Positions 26,601 through 33,821 of a DNA stretch of 64,000 bases are shown here, one piece after another. The notes beneath the pieces were generated by a model. That model had not been told where the DNA came from. It worked only from the letters and a program-made list of their open reading frames with translations, and did not search any database. The translations under genes and the position numbers were made by a program. This stretch comes from Ignavibacteriota bacterium (GTDB lineage Bacteria > Bacteroidota > Ignavibacteria > UBA10030 > SZUA-254), in NCBI GenBank assembly GCA_016212665.1, contig JACREZ010000028.1, positions 42,373 through 106,372 of the forward strand, in the 5' to 3' direction. Position 1 is the stretch's first letter; each line of letters opens with the position of its first letter.

Positions 26601-26818
26601 CTTTTTCGTTAGAAGAAGAAGCGCTGGGCGTTTTAATCCTACCGACGATATTCAAGGATTCAGTGATGTACACATTTGTTTCTGAAACTGACCGGGATAC
26701 CAAAATCAATTTCAAACACATTGAAGCGAAAACATCAATACACGTTATTGTTCCTGCGCAACGAACTTCGGTTCTCTTCATGAGCAGGGAAGACGGAAGA
26801 ATTATTTCAACACTTTAA
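23642..26818 (+). CDS. Large clan GH-A glycoside hydrolase with Tat signal and GATase-like domains
   Basis: A 1058-residue protein. Its Tat signal is NRREFIKSTSTLALAT (4-19). Residues about 38-260 resemble a GATase/ThuA-like fold (RVAVFFDEGFPVEDG, DVLVLPYGS, YLKAGGNWVNLGG). About 385-780 form a TIM barrel of the GH5/GH42 kind (RDGKPYPVTGTSYMG, MVRTGIWTAWKNYM), with acid/base E533 in WDFINEPSF and a probable nucleophile E696 or E697 in NLVEETGVMFY. About 795-930 look like the GATase-like trimerisation domain of GH42. The substrate is unknown; beta-galactoside or beta-mannoside is possible, the latter being the missing step for the N-glycan core. A 33-bp palindrome is inserted in frame twice (about residues 158-169 and 936-946) and a TGGAG-rich simple repeat once (24510-24560). 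Confidence 0.75.
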   Translation: MKYNRREFIKSTSTLALATVAYSFPLFTDEKQESKKKLRVAVFFDEGFPVEDGMSITKEFLRDALKDSHVEFLNLNELKERLNVQSFDVLVLPYGSAFPKQAWGAIIKYLKAGGNWVNLGGIPFDLPVVKEGDGWRKEVRQTAYHKKIGITQAFPVATGGLHLAGGVHLTTVEEVYELYVRFTETKDFPNEDGPAGARDANLKALAYGYSEDKKKVAAPIVEIDRMMGDYAGGRWVLVNFKGIIEKVVIQVLVERAACGAMDLTARCSFACYHEGEIPSFTIQLRNPKGVMERWSNGVSESWSDGGCSVEILNERGKLIEKQAVQLQGNGELLTGYLTSKRTSFAPGFYQVQVKQKIRFPHLEWAEFLSYTTGFWVYDKKLMERGKPFTTNESYLLRDGKPYPVTGTSYMGSDVHRKFLFEPNVFVWENDFAEMKEANINMVRTGIWTAWKNYMLDVGAPTEGVLRAVDAFLLTAKKHDIPVIFTFFAFLPEMWGGENPYLDPRSVNAQKEFIAAFTHRYRTVNDIIWDFINEPSFSNPNQLWLTRPNGDRFEVEAWNKWLKEKYQTTSDEELTTKLQEVYRCTADEAITLPSLDDFADMNIFNERRPMKVVDYRLFAQEMFNNWVKEMTKAIRSNGNPNQLITVGQDEGGTFERPSPQFYAGVVDFTCLHNWWYNDDLLWDSIMTKAPGKPNLVEETGVMFYEKPGGSAWRTEQEVANLLERKLAFSLGANGAGFIEWVWNTNPYMKSDNEAAIGAHRVDGTAKPELEPILKYSKFFAENGHLMNGRIDEDVVMMIPHSQMFSTRNFATEATQKCVRAMCYHCRVPMRAVSEYNIDLLKQPPKLFVVPSPRILNQQAWASLLKFAEAGSTVLITGVFDSDEHCLPVERTKQLGLSATVQPIMQEEFLNIDGNEIQLSFRGNKIQRLEKAVLRSSKDGLHLAGGVHLIPRGKGNIIWSPLPVELSEQIQATVVLYSLALKQANVERTFSLEEEALGVLILPTIFKDSVMYTFVSETDRDTKINFKHIEAKTSIHVIVPAQRTSVLFMSREDGRIISTL
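24115..24147. repeat. In-frame palindromic element, copy 1
   Basis: AGGTGGACTCCACC, loop TCGCG, GGTGGAGTCCACCT: perfect 14-bp arms, 33 bases, no stop. It adds about 11 codons (GGLHLAGGVHL) between TGL-like flanks of the GATase-like domain. A second copy lies 2.3 kb downstream in the same gene and reading phase. Confidence 0.95.
24510..24560. repeat. TGGAG-rich simple repeat inside a coding sequence
   Basis: The run ATGGAGCGATGGAGTAATGG... continues to about 24560 and translates as MERWSNGVSESWSDGG, a segment unlike the surrounding beta-sandwich. Such TGGAG(T/C)(A/G) runs normally lie between genes. Here it keeps the frame. Confidence 0.6.
26449..26481. repeat. In-frame palindromic element, copy 2
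   Basis: AGATGGACTCCACC, loop TCGCG, GGTGGAGTCCATCT. It differs from copy 1 at one arm position on each side (G to A on the left, C to T on the right), so the pair is changed from G-C to A-T and the 14-bp stem stays perfect. It encodes DGLHLAGGVHL in the same phase as copy 1. Confidence 0.95.
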
Positions 26819-26864
26819 CTAAAAGAGTATTTAAACCGCAGAGACGCGGAGAACACAGAAAAAA

Positions 26865-27842
26865 ATGAACAGAAGAACCTTTATCAAAACAACATCACTC
26901 GCCGGAGTCACGTTAGCCACCTCTCAGCGCTTGATACCCAAAACTCAAAACCCAAAACTCAAAACTCCTTTGGTTGTGAACACGTGGGATTATAAACAAA
27001 TCGTCCCCGAAACCGCGTATCAAACAATTCTCAACGGGGGGAGTGTTCTTGATGCGGTGGAAAAAGCCGTGATGATACCTGAGGCAGACCCGGAAGTGAC
27101 AAGCGTGGGGCGCGGCGGATTTCCTGACAAGGACGGCAAAGTTACGCTTGATGCAAGCATCATGGATGGAAACGGAAACTGCGGTTCGGTCGTGTTTCTT
27201 GAACATATTCTTCACCCGGTTTCAGTTGCACGGTTGGTGATGGAAAAAACTCAGCATGTGTATCTTGCCGGAGAAGGGGCGTTACAGTTTGCCTTAGAAA
27301 ATGGATTCACGAAAGAAAATTTGCTGACCGAGCAGGCGAAGAAGGAATATGAAAAATGGCTGAAAGAATCGAGTGACGAATCAATCAAAAAGCGGAAAGA
27401 AAACCATGACACAATTGGTTTGATTGCGATGGATGCGAACGGCGATATGGCAGGCGCGTGCAGTACGAGCGGAATGGCGTGGAAGATTCGCGGTCGTGTC
27501 GGCGATTCGCCCATGATTGGCGCAGGATTGTACGTTGATAATGAAGTCGGTGCGGCGACGGCAACGGGAATCGGTGAGGCGGTCATCAAAGTGTGCGGCA
27601 GTTTTTTGATAGTTGAGTTGATGCGACAGGGAAAATCTCCGCAGGAAGCATGTCAACTTGCGCTTGAACGAATTCTCCACAAACAACCACAGTACAAAGC
27701 AGACAACGGTTTTCTTGTCGGCTTCTGCGCGTTCAACAAAGATGGTGAGCACGGTGGATTTTGCTACAAGAAAGGATTTGAGTATTCGGTGTATAAGGAT
27801 GGCAAGTATGAGGTGGTGAAGTCGAAGTATTTGAAGGATTGA
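26865..27842 (+). CDS. N4-(beta-N-acetylglucosaminyl)-L-asparaginase (glycosylasparaginase)
   Basis: An Ntn-hydrolase that cleaves the GlcNAc-Asn bond left after the sugars of an N-glycan are removed. 325 residues with a Tat signal (NRRTFIKTTSLAGVTLAT). The precursor should self-cleave before the nucleophile T183 in NHDTIGLIAMD; TSGMAWKIRGRVGDSPMIGAGLYVDNEVGAATATG is the conserved substrate-binding region. FPDKDGKVTLDASIMDGNG is the alpha-subunit signature. Between signal and mature part the DNA is an AAAACTC-type simple repeat (26938-26968). The last 122 bases and about 30 beyond are duplicated at 28747-28902. This gene marks the island as an N-glycoprotein route. Confidence 0.95.
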   Translation: MNRRTFIKTTSLAGVTLATSQRLIPKTQNPKLKTPLVVNTWDYKQIVPETAYQTILNGGSVLDAVEKAVMIPEADPEVTSVGRGGFPDKDGKVTLDASIMDGNGNCGSVVFLEHILHPVSVARLVMEKTQHVYLAGEGALQFALENGFTKENLLTEQAKKEYEKWLKESSDESIKKRKENHDTIGLIAMDANGDMAGACSTSGMAWKIRGRVGDSPMIGAGLYVDNEVGAATATGIGEAVIKVCGSFLIVELMRQGKSPQEACQLALERILHKQPQYKADNGFLVGFCAFNKDGEHGGFCYKKGFEYSVYKDGKYEVVKSKYLKD

Positions 27843-27875
27843 TGTAGGATTGAGGATTTACGTCTGAGTCATGTA
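27720..27875. repeat. Direct repeat: 3' end of the glycosylasparaginase gene, original copy
   Basis: From the GGCTTCTG at 27720 through the stop and about 30 bases beyond, the sequence recurs at 28747-28902 (offset 1027, no indels up to the stop). The two copies bracket the broken zeta-toxin cassette. Confidence 0.9.
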
Positions 27876-27966
27876 TGAACCTGAGTCCGTAGATTGAAAA
27901 AAAATACATTGAAATTATTTGAGAAAAAGTCGTTTCATATTACAAAAGTAATTGTTAATTTACTTC

Positions 27967-28536
27967 ATGCCACGATTGTATATTATTGGTGGAGCGAATG
28001 GTTCCGGAAAAACCACTACAGCAAGCAAACTTCTACTGAATTTTCTTCAATGTAATGAGTTTGTCAATGCAGATACTATTGCAAGTGGTCTATCTGCGTT
28101 TAACCCAAACTGTATCAATTGAGGCGGGACGATTGATGCTTAAACGTATCCATTCACTCATTGATGAAAAAACAGATTTTGCTTTCGAGACCACGTTAGC
28201 GTCACGAACGTTTGTACCGTTAATAAAAGATGCAAAAGAAAAAGGGTACACATTCCACCTCATCTATCTTTGGCTTAATAGTCTTGAACTTGCAATCGAG
28301 CGTGTATAAAACGGGTCAGTTCTGGCGGACATCATGTATCTGAGGAAATTATCAAAAGAAGATTTGAAAGCGGAAGGAAAAATTTCGTCACATTGTATCG
28401 TCCTATTGCAGATACATGGATTGTGTACGACAATTCGGATGAATCGCCAATTCCGGTAGCTGAACTGACTGAAGATGACCGTATTGTAGTTTATTCTCAG
28501 AATGTTTGGGATCAAATAATTAAGGAAACACAATGA
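27967..28536 (+). pseudogene. Broken zeta-toxin-like kinase
   Basis: ATG 27967 opens MPRLYIIGGANGSGKTTTASKLL, a Walker A P-loop, followed by FVNADTIASGLSAFNP as in zeta-family (UDP-GlcNAc kinase) proteins; the frame then stops near 28120. The protein continues in another frame as SIEAGRLMLKRIHSLIDEKTDFAFETTLAS...LIYLWLNSLELAIERV (to 28309) and, after a second shift, as GGHHVSEEIIKRRFESGRKN...WIVYDNSD...VWDQIIKETQ, ending with TGA 28534-28536. At least two frameshifts make it non-functional unless they are sequencing errors. Confidence 0.8.
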
Positions 28537-28721
28537 CAGTTGAAGAGAAGAAACAATTACGAGAAAATATTGATGCAGGCATTAAAGCAGCAATTGCCGA
28601 TGCATTAGAAAGACACCGTCGCCTCGGACAACCGATAGTTATCTCAAGAGCCGGAAAAATTATAACTCTGCAACCGGAAGAGATTGGGTTAAATGGAAAA
28701 AATCTGGAGAAAAACCATTAA
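28533..28721 (+). CDS. Small protein coupled to the zeta-like gene (possible antitoxin)
   Basis: A 62-residue protein (MTVEEKKQLRENIDAGIKAA...RLGQPIVISRAGKIITLQPEE). Its ATG overlaps the zeta stop (ATGA), as for a two-gene module. It is charged, with a helical N-terminus and a short beta end. Proteins of this kind accompany zeta-like kinases, so an antitoxin or accessory role is inferred; no family was recognised with certainty. Confidence 0.6.
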   Translation: MTVEEKKQLRENIDAGIKAAIADALERHRRLGQPIVISRAGKIITLQPEEIGLNGKNLEKNH

Positions 28722-28746
28722 TACGATTAGAAGCAAGTTCATTTAC

Positions 28747-28902
28747 GGCTTCTGTGCCTTCAACAAAGATGGCGAGCATGGTGGATTTTGCTACAAGAAA
28801 AGATTTGAGTATTCGGTGTATCGGGATGGGAAGTTTGAAGTTGTGAAATCGAAGTTTTTGAAGGATTGAATTAGGATTGGGGATTTACGATTGAGTCATT
28901 GA
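28747..28902. repeat. Direct repeat: duplicated 3' end of the glycosylasparaginase gene
   Basis: Encodes GFCAFNKDGEHGGFCYKK, then RFEYSVYRDGKFEVVKSKF and LKD with the same stop (28867-28869). The four or five amino-acid changes from the original show it is a real, slightly diverged copy. It is only a gene fragment and has no start. Confidence 0.9.
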
Positions 28903-28914
28903 CGATTGATTTTG

Positions 28915-29673
28915 ATGAAGAACATTCAGTTAGAAATTTGTGTTGATTCTATAAAATCCGCGCTCGCCGCGCAGGAAGGAGAAGCGTCTCGCGTAGAATT
29001 ATGCGGTGATTTAATTTCTGAAGGAACAACCCCAAGCGCAGGCATGATCGCTCTTGCAAGAAAAGTACTCACCATTCGCTTGCATGTGATGATTCGTCCG
29101 AGGAGCGGAGATTTTTGTTACTCCGATGCCGAGTTTGAAGTGATGAAGTGGGACATAATCACAGCAAAGCAATTCGGTGCGGATGGAGTTGTGTTCGGAG
29201 TTTTAACGAAAGAATACTCAGTTGATGTTGCACGAACGAAAGAATTGATTGCTCTTGCACGTCCAATGAGCGTAACGTTTCATCGTGCGTTTGATGTTGT
29301 GCAACTTCCTTTGCAGTCGCTGGAAGAAATAATTCAATGCGGTTGTAACCGACTTCTTACATCGGGACAGGCAAACACAGCAGAGGAAGGATTGCCTTTG
29401 TTGAAGGAACTTGTGCATCAGGCAAATGGAAGAATTATCATCATGCCGGCGAGCGGGATTACGTTATCAAACATAAACAGAATTATAGAGGAAACGGGAG
29501 CAGGAGAAATTCATGTTGGTAAAGCGGTGTGTGATGTTGTCGAATATTCTGATGCCCGAATGTTTAATGCCAAGCGACAGGTTGTGAACGCAAATAAAGT
29601 GCAAGAGATGTTGAAAGAATTCACCACGCCTGTCCGCCTCGGGCGGAGATGCACGGAAAGGAACACTGATTGA
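28915..29673 (+). CDS. cutC: CutC family protein
   Basis: A 252-residue TIM-barrel protein: IQLEICVDSIKSALAAQEGEASRVELCGDLISEGTTPSAGMI, then HVMIRPRSGDFCYSDAEFEVM and MSVTFHRAFDV, HPLQ-like barrel strands, and LLTSGQANTAEEGLPLLKEL, all typical of CutC. ATG 28915 is preferred to TTG 28906. The family was named for copper homeostasis in E. coli, but the copper role is disputed. Its place between glycosylasparaginase and NagB/PIG-L, with a four-base overlap to the latter, suggests a function in amino-sugar use. This is inference. Confidence 0.9.
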   Translation: MKNIQLEICVDSIKSALAAQEGEASRVELCGDLISEGTTPSAGMIALARKVLTIRLHVMIRPRSGDFCYSDAEFEVMKWDIITAKQFGADGVVFGVLTKEYSVDVARTKELIALARPMSVTFHRAFDVVQLPLQSLEEIIQCGCNRLLTSGQANTAEEGLPLLKELVHQANGRIIIMPASGITLSNINRIIEETGAGEIHVGKAVCDVVEYSDARMFNAKRQVVNANKVQEMLKEFTTPVRLGRRCTERNTD

Positions 29674-32033
29674 CACAGATAATTTACAACTCAAGTTCAA
29701 GCGTTGAAGCATTCGAACTATCAAGAAGCAAGCACCAATCAATCTATTCCCCAACAGAAAAAATACAAGTGATTGAAGTGGAGAATTTTCCGTTACTCGG
29801 AAAGTTAACTGCGCTTCGGTTTATCGAGTGGGTACAGAAAAATCGCGGTGGAGTTATTTCTCTGCCGACGGGAAAAACTCCTGAACATTTCATTAAATGG
29901 GTTCAGAGGATTCTTTCTCGGTGGGAGTCAAAAGACATTCAGCAGTTGCTTGAACTGTACGGAGTAGATGGAAGGACAAAACCCGACATGCAAAGTCTCT
30001 CGTTTGTTCAGATTGATGAGTTTTATCCGATGGACAGCCGTCAGCAGAACAGTTTCAATTATTATGTGAACGAGTTTTACATCAAGGGATTTAGTCTTGA
30101 TGCACGAAAAACATTGCTGATTGATTCAACCTCGCTCGGACTTCCTGAGGGAAAGAACATGGAAGAGGTTTTTCCCGACAACATTGTTGACTTGACCCTT
30201 CGTATCAGGCAAACACGAACCGAACTTGAGCGGCTGCAAAAAAGCGTCATCAATCGTGTTGACGAGTTTTGCATGGAGTATGAATCGAAGATTCGAGAGA
30301 TGGGCGGCATAGGATTTTTCCTCGGCGGTATCGGTCCCGATGGACACATTGCGTTTAATGTCCGTGGTTCAAGCGTGTATTCTGTAACGCGCCTCACCGG
30401 AACGAATTACGAAACGCAAGCCGCCGCGGCTACGGATTTGGGAGGAATGGAAACCTCGCGCAATCGTCTTGTCATTACTATCGGACTTGCGACGATAACG
30501 TACAACCCTACTTGCACAGCAATTATTATTGCTGCAGGAGACGCGAAGGCAAAAATTGTTTCCGATGCAATCCAACATGAAAAGAATCCACAGTATCCTG
30601 CTTCGGTGCTTCAGGAGTTGGAGAACGCGAGGTTCTATCTCACCAAAGGCGCGGCATCGGAACTTGTTGAACGGAAATATTTTGATTTCTCATCAAGGGA
30701 AAACTATTCAGAAGCAGAACGAGACGATGTTGTCATTTCACTTTCTTTATCGAAGAACAAACCGCTCCATGAATTAACGAAAGATGATTTTGAAAGCGAT
30801 AAGTTTGCTTCGATGCTTCTCAAAAAGACGTTATCTTCTCATCTCGAAATTACGTTGCAAGCACGTCAGCGAATTATACAGAATATCGAAAAAGGGTTGA
30901 AGCATGTTTCTCAAACAACCTTCTTGCACACCGAACCGCACCACGATGACATCATGCTTGGCTATCTTGCGCATTTGTATCATCTCGTTCGCGATGCAAC
31001 AAACCAGCATTACTTTGCAAATCTGACTTCCGGGTTTACGGCAGTAACAAACGCGTTTGTCCTTGAGACGTTGAAAGAGTTAGAAGATTTTTTAGACGAT
31101 GCCGAACTTCTTCGATTGTTGAAGGACGATTACTTCGCTTCGGAAAATACCATCGCACGGATGGCAGACGTGTATCTTTTCCTCGATGGGGTTGCCGCAA
31201 ATAATCCGGAAAAGAAGAAGCGTGCTGAAGCATATCGCTTGTTCCGAAATTTGTCGGATGTTTATCAAACATCCGACATGAATGCGTTGAAACAGCATAT
31301 CAAACAGTTACATGAATATTTTACCATGCAATACCCCGGAGCGAGAGACAAGCACGATGTTCAAACACTGAAAGGAACGTTTCGCGAATTCGAGGTCGAG
31401 TTGCTCTGGGCATATTTCGGAATTGAAGCGAGTTCAATCCGTCCGTTGCGGTTGGGATTTTACACGGGAGATATTTTTACCGATGAGCCGGAGTTGCACC
31501 GAGACGCGCTTCCGATTTATGAATACATGAAAGAAGTGAAACCGGATATTGTCAGCGTCGCGTTCGACCCCGAAGGAAGTGGACCGGACACGCATTACAA
31601 AGCATTGCAGGCGGTAGCAGGGGCGTTAAAAAAATATCAGGAAGAAGCGAAAATTTCTGATGTGAAAGTGTGGGGATACAGGAATGTCTGGTATCGGTTC
31701 AAACCTGCAGAAGCGAATTTGTTTGTTCCGGTTTCTTTGAATTCACTTTCGATGTTGCACTCTGCATTTATGAATTGTTTTGGTTCTCAGAGAGCCGCCT
31801 CATTTCCGAGTTACGAACATGATGGACCATTTTCAAAACTCGCTCAGAAAATACAGGTCGAGCAATACGAGATGTTGAAAACATGTCTTGGCGAAGAGTT
31901 CTTTTTGAAGAATTCTCACCCGCGTCTGCGTGCGGCTCGGGGGTTTATCTTTTTGAAAGAGATGAATCTCGAAGAGTTCTTTACACAGGTTCGGGAGTTG
32001 AAGAAACGAACAGAGGCGAAGGAAAATCTGTAA
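29670..32033 (+). CDS. NagB-like glucosamine-6-phosphate deaminase fused to a PIG-L deacetylase domain
   Basis: A 787-residue cytoplasmic fusion. The N-terminal 380 residues match NagB: GGVISLPTGKTPEHFI, FVQIDEFYPMD, GGIGPDGHIAFN, NRLVITIGLATI. The C-terminal part (about 400-787) begins with TFLHTEPHHDDIMLGYLAH, the zinc motif of PIG-L/LmbE N-deacetylases, and continues with GFYTGDIFTDEPELH and VSVAFDPEGSGPDTHYKAL. Together the domains could deacetylate a GlcNAc derivative and deaminate GlcN-6-P to fructose-6-P. Similar long NagB proteins exist in Bacteroidetes. The TTG start overlaps the cutC stop (TTGA) and has AAAGGAA upstream. No separate nagA is in the window. Confidence 0.88.
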   Translation: MTQIIYNSSSSVEAFELSRSKHQSIYSPTEKIQVIEVENFPLLGKLTALRFIEWVQKNRGGVISLPTGKTPEHFIKWVQRILSRWESKDIQQLLELYGVDGRTKPDMQSLSFVQIDEFYPMDSRQQNSFNYYVNEFYIKGFSLDARKTLLIDSTSLGLPEGKNMEEVFPDNIVDLTLRIRQTRTELERLQKSVINRVDEFCMEYESKIREMGGIGFFLGGIGPDGHIAFNVRGSSVYSVTRLTGTNYETQAAAATDLGGMETSRNRLVITIGLATITYNPTCTAIIIAAGDAKAKIVSDAIQHEKNPQYPASVLQELENARFYLTKGAASELVERKYFDFSSRENYSEAERDDVVISLSLSKNKPLHELTKDDFESDKFASMLLKKTLSSHLEITLQARQRIIQNIEKGLKHVSQTTFLHTEPHHDDIMLGYLAHLYHLVRDATNQHYFANLTSGFTAVTNAFVLETLKELEDFLDDAELLRLLKDDYFASENTIARMADVYLFLDGVAANNPEKKKRAEAYRLFRNLSDVYQTSDMNALKQHIKQLHEYFTMQYPGARDKHDVQTLKGTFREFEVELLWAYFGIEASSIRPLRLGFYTGDIFTDEPELHRDALPIYEYMKEVKPDIVSVAFDPEGSGPDTHYKALQAVAGALKKYQEEAKISDVKVWGYRNVWYRFKPAEANLFVPVSLNSLSMLHSAFMNCFGSQRAASFPSYEHDGPFSKLAQKIQVEQYEMLKTCLGEEFFLKNSHPRLRAARGFIFLKEMNLEEFFTQVRELKKRTEAKENL

Positions 32034-32055
32034 GAAGACTTTGCTTCCATCCTCC

Positions 32056-33027
32056 TTATTTACTTCGCTCCATCACAAACTCCACGAAACGTTCCAACGC
32101 TTTCTTTGCGGGGGAAGTTGGTAACGATTGAAGCGCATCGTTGGCAAGCGATGAATACTCTTCTGCTTTCTTCGCTGCATACTCAATGCCGCCAAATTCG
32201 TAGGCGAACTCGACGAGTTGCTGTAAATCCTTCTTATTTGCTCCGTCTTTAATGATTTTGAGCATTTGCTTTGATTGCTTTGTCGGCGCTTTTGCGAGCG
32301 AGTGAATCAACGGCAACGTAATTTTCTTTTCTTTCATGTCCAAGCCGGTCGGTTTGCCGGTGATACTTTTTCTTCCGGTGTAATCGAGTAAGTCATCCCG
32401 AATCTGAAACACCATGCCGAGATTTTCGCCGTATTCTTTCATTCGTTGAAGGAGTATTGAATCCTTCGTGACGCTTGCAGTTCCGATTTGTGTGCAGGTT
32501 GAAATGAGAGAGGCGGTTTTGTCAGAGATGATTTTCAAATATGTTGCTTCATCAATATCGAGGTCGCGGCTTTTTTTGATTTGGAGAATCTCTGCCTCGC
32601 TCATTCTGCGAACGGAATCGGAAATAATTTTCAAGAACTGAAAGTCGTTGTTATCGAGCGAAAGCAACAATCCTTTCGCCAGCATGTAATCGCCCATCAG
32701 CACGGCGATTTTATTTTTCCACACAGCGTTGATGGAGGCGAGTCCGCGTCGTGTGTCCGCATCATCCACCACATCGTCGTGGATGAGTGTGGCGGTGTGA
32801 AGAATCTCGACGAGCGATGCGCCTCGGTAGGTGCTTTCGTTTACTTCGCCACATGCTTTCGCTGTGAGCAGAACAAGAATTGGGCGAATTTTTTTCCCTT
32901 TTTGCCGAACGATGTATTTCGCTATGACATCCACGAAGGCAACCTTCGAGCGCATCGCTTCTTTGAAGCGGTCTTCAAACCGGTCAAGTTCGTGACGGAT
33001 GGGTTCTTTGATTTCAGAAAATGACAT
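32056..33027 (-). CDS. Trans-polyprenyl diphosphate synthase
   Basis: A 323-residue prenyl synthase that lengthens isoprenoid diphosphates for quinones or undecaprenyl-type carriers. The first Asp-rich motif is LIHDDVVDDADTRRG and the second is FQIRDDLLDYTG; GKKIRPILVLLTAKACG is the substrate-binding region. ATG at 33027 (MSFSEIKEPIRHELDRF) is chosen; the 21-residue upstream extension is unlike the family. It is followed leftward by the end of the glycan island (convergent). It lies eight bases from tatC and is probably in the same operon. Confidence 0.93.
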   Translation of the reverse strand: MSFSEIKEPIRHELDRFEDRFKEAMRSKVAFVDVIAKYIVRQKGKKIRPILVLLTAKACGEVNESTYRGASLVEILHTATLIHDDVVDDADTRRGLASINAVWKNKIAVLMGDYMLAKGLLLSLDNNDFQFLKIISDSVRRMSEAEILQIKKSRDLDIDEATYLKIISDKTASLISTCTQIGTASVTKDSILLQRMKEYGENLGMVFQIRDDLLDYTGRKSITGKPTGLDMKEKKITLPLIHSLAKAPTKQSKQMLKIIKDGANKKDLQQLVEFAYEFGGIEYAAKKAEEYSSLANDALQSLPTSPAKKALERFVEFVMERSK

Positions 33028-33035
33028 AAACTCTT

Positions 33036-33821
33036 TTATGGTGTTGAAAGTGAAGCGTTTCGTTTGCGCTGCGCGATGCCGGCAATCCAAATGCTGATTT
33101 CGTAGAGAAGTAAAATCGGCAGTGAGAACACGCCCATAGTTATCGGGTCGGTGGTCGGGGTAACGATTGCGGCGAGAATCAGGATCGCAACGATTGCGTG
33201 GCGACGGTAATGCCGCATGAACGCAGGCGTGAGTAATCCGAGCCGTGCAAGAAAATACGCAACCATCGGCAGTTCAAAAATCAAACCGGAGATGAGAACC
33301 AACTGAATCACGAAACTCATGTACTCGTTTACCGAAATCATGTTCTTGATGTCGGAGGTTCCGAACGTGGCAAAGAACTGCAACATGTACGGAAGCATAA
33401 TAAAGTACGCAAAAGATACGCCTGCAAGGAAACAAAATGAAGTAAAAAAAACAATTGATGAAATATGTTTCCGCTCTTTCGGCATCAGCCCTGGCTGAAT
33501 GAACTTCCACACCTGAAATAAAATCCATGGCATGGAAAGGATTAAGCCGGAGACAATCACAACCATCATATAAAACGTAATTTGCCCGTACGGTACGGTG
33601 TTGATGATTTCGATGGGAGGAGTGGTCAATCGTCCGGGTCGAAGCACGACATCATTGACAATCCAATCGGCAAAGTATCCGGTGATTGCCATGCAGATAA
33701 TCAATCCCATCAACGCCTTGACGATGCGCCACCTGAGTTCCTCAAGGTGGTCGAGGAACGTCATTTCGCGTTCGTCGGTGGTGGGCTCTTCCGATGAAAT
33801 ATGTTCGTCTGAGTTATTCAC
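33036..33821 (-). CDS. tatC: Sec-independent protein translocase TatC
   Basis: A 261-residue inner-membrane protein with six hydrophobic segments. The N-terminal TFLDHLEELRWRIVKAL motif binds twin-arginine signals, and LFQVWKFIQPGLMPKERKH and FELPMVAYFLARLGL are classic TatC blocks. It would export the Tat substrates in this window (GH109, the GH-A enzyme and glycosylasparaginase). Its start overlaps the stop of the PorV-like gene by eight bases. No tatA/B is seen here. Confidence 0.95.
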   Translation of the reverse strand: MNNSDEHISSEEPTTDEREMTFLDHLEELRWRIVKALMGLIICMAITGYFADWIVNDVVLRPGRLTTPPIEIINTVPYGQITFYMMVVIVSGLILSMPWILFQVWKFIQPGLMPKERKHISSIVFFTSFCFLAGVSFAYFIMLPYMLQFFATFGTSDIKNMISVNEYMSFVIQLVLISGLIFELPMVAYFLARLGLLTPAFMRHYRRHAIVAILILAAIVTPTTDPITMGVFSLPILLLYEISIWIAGIAQRKRNASLSTP

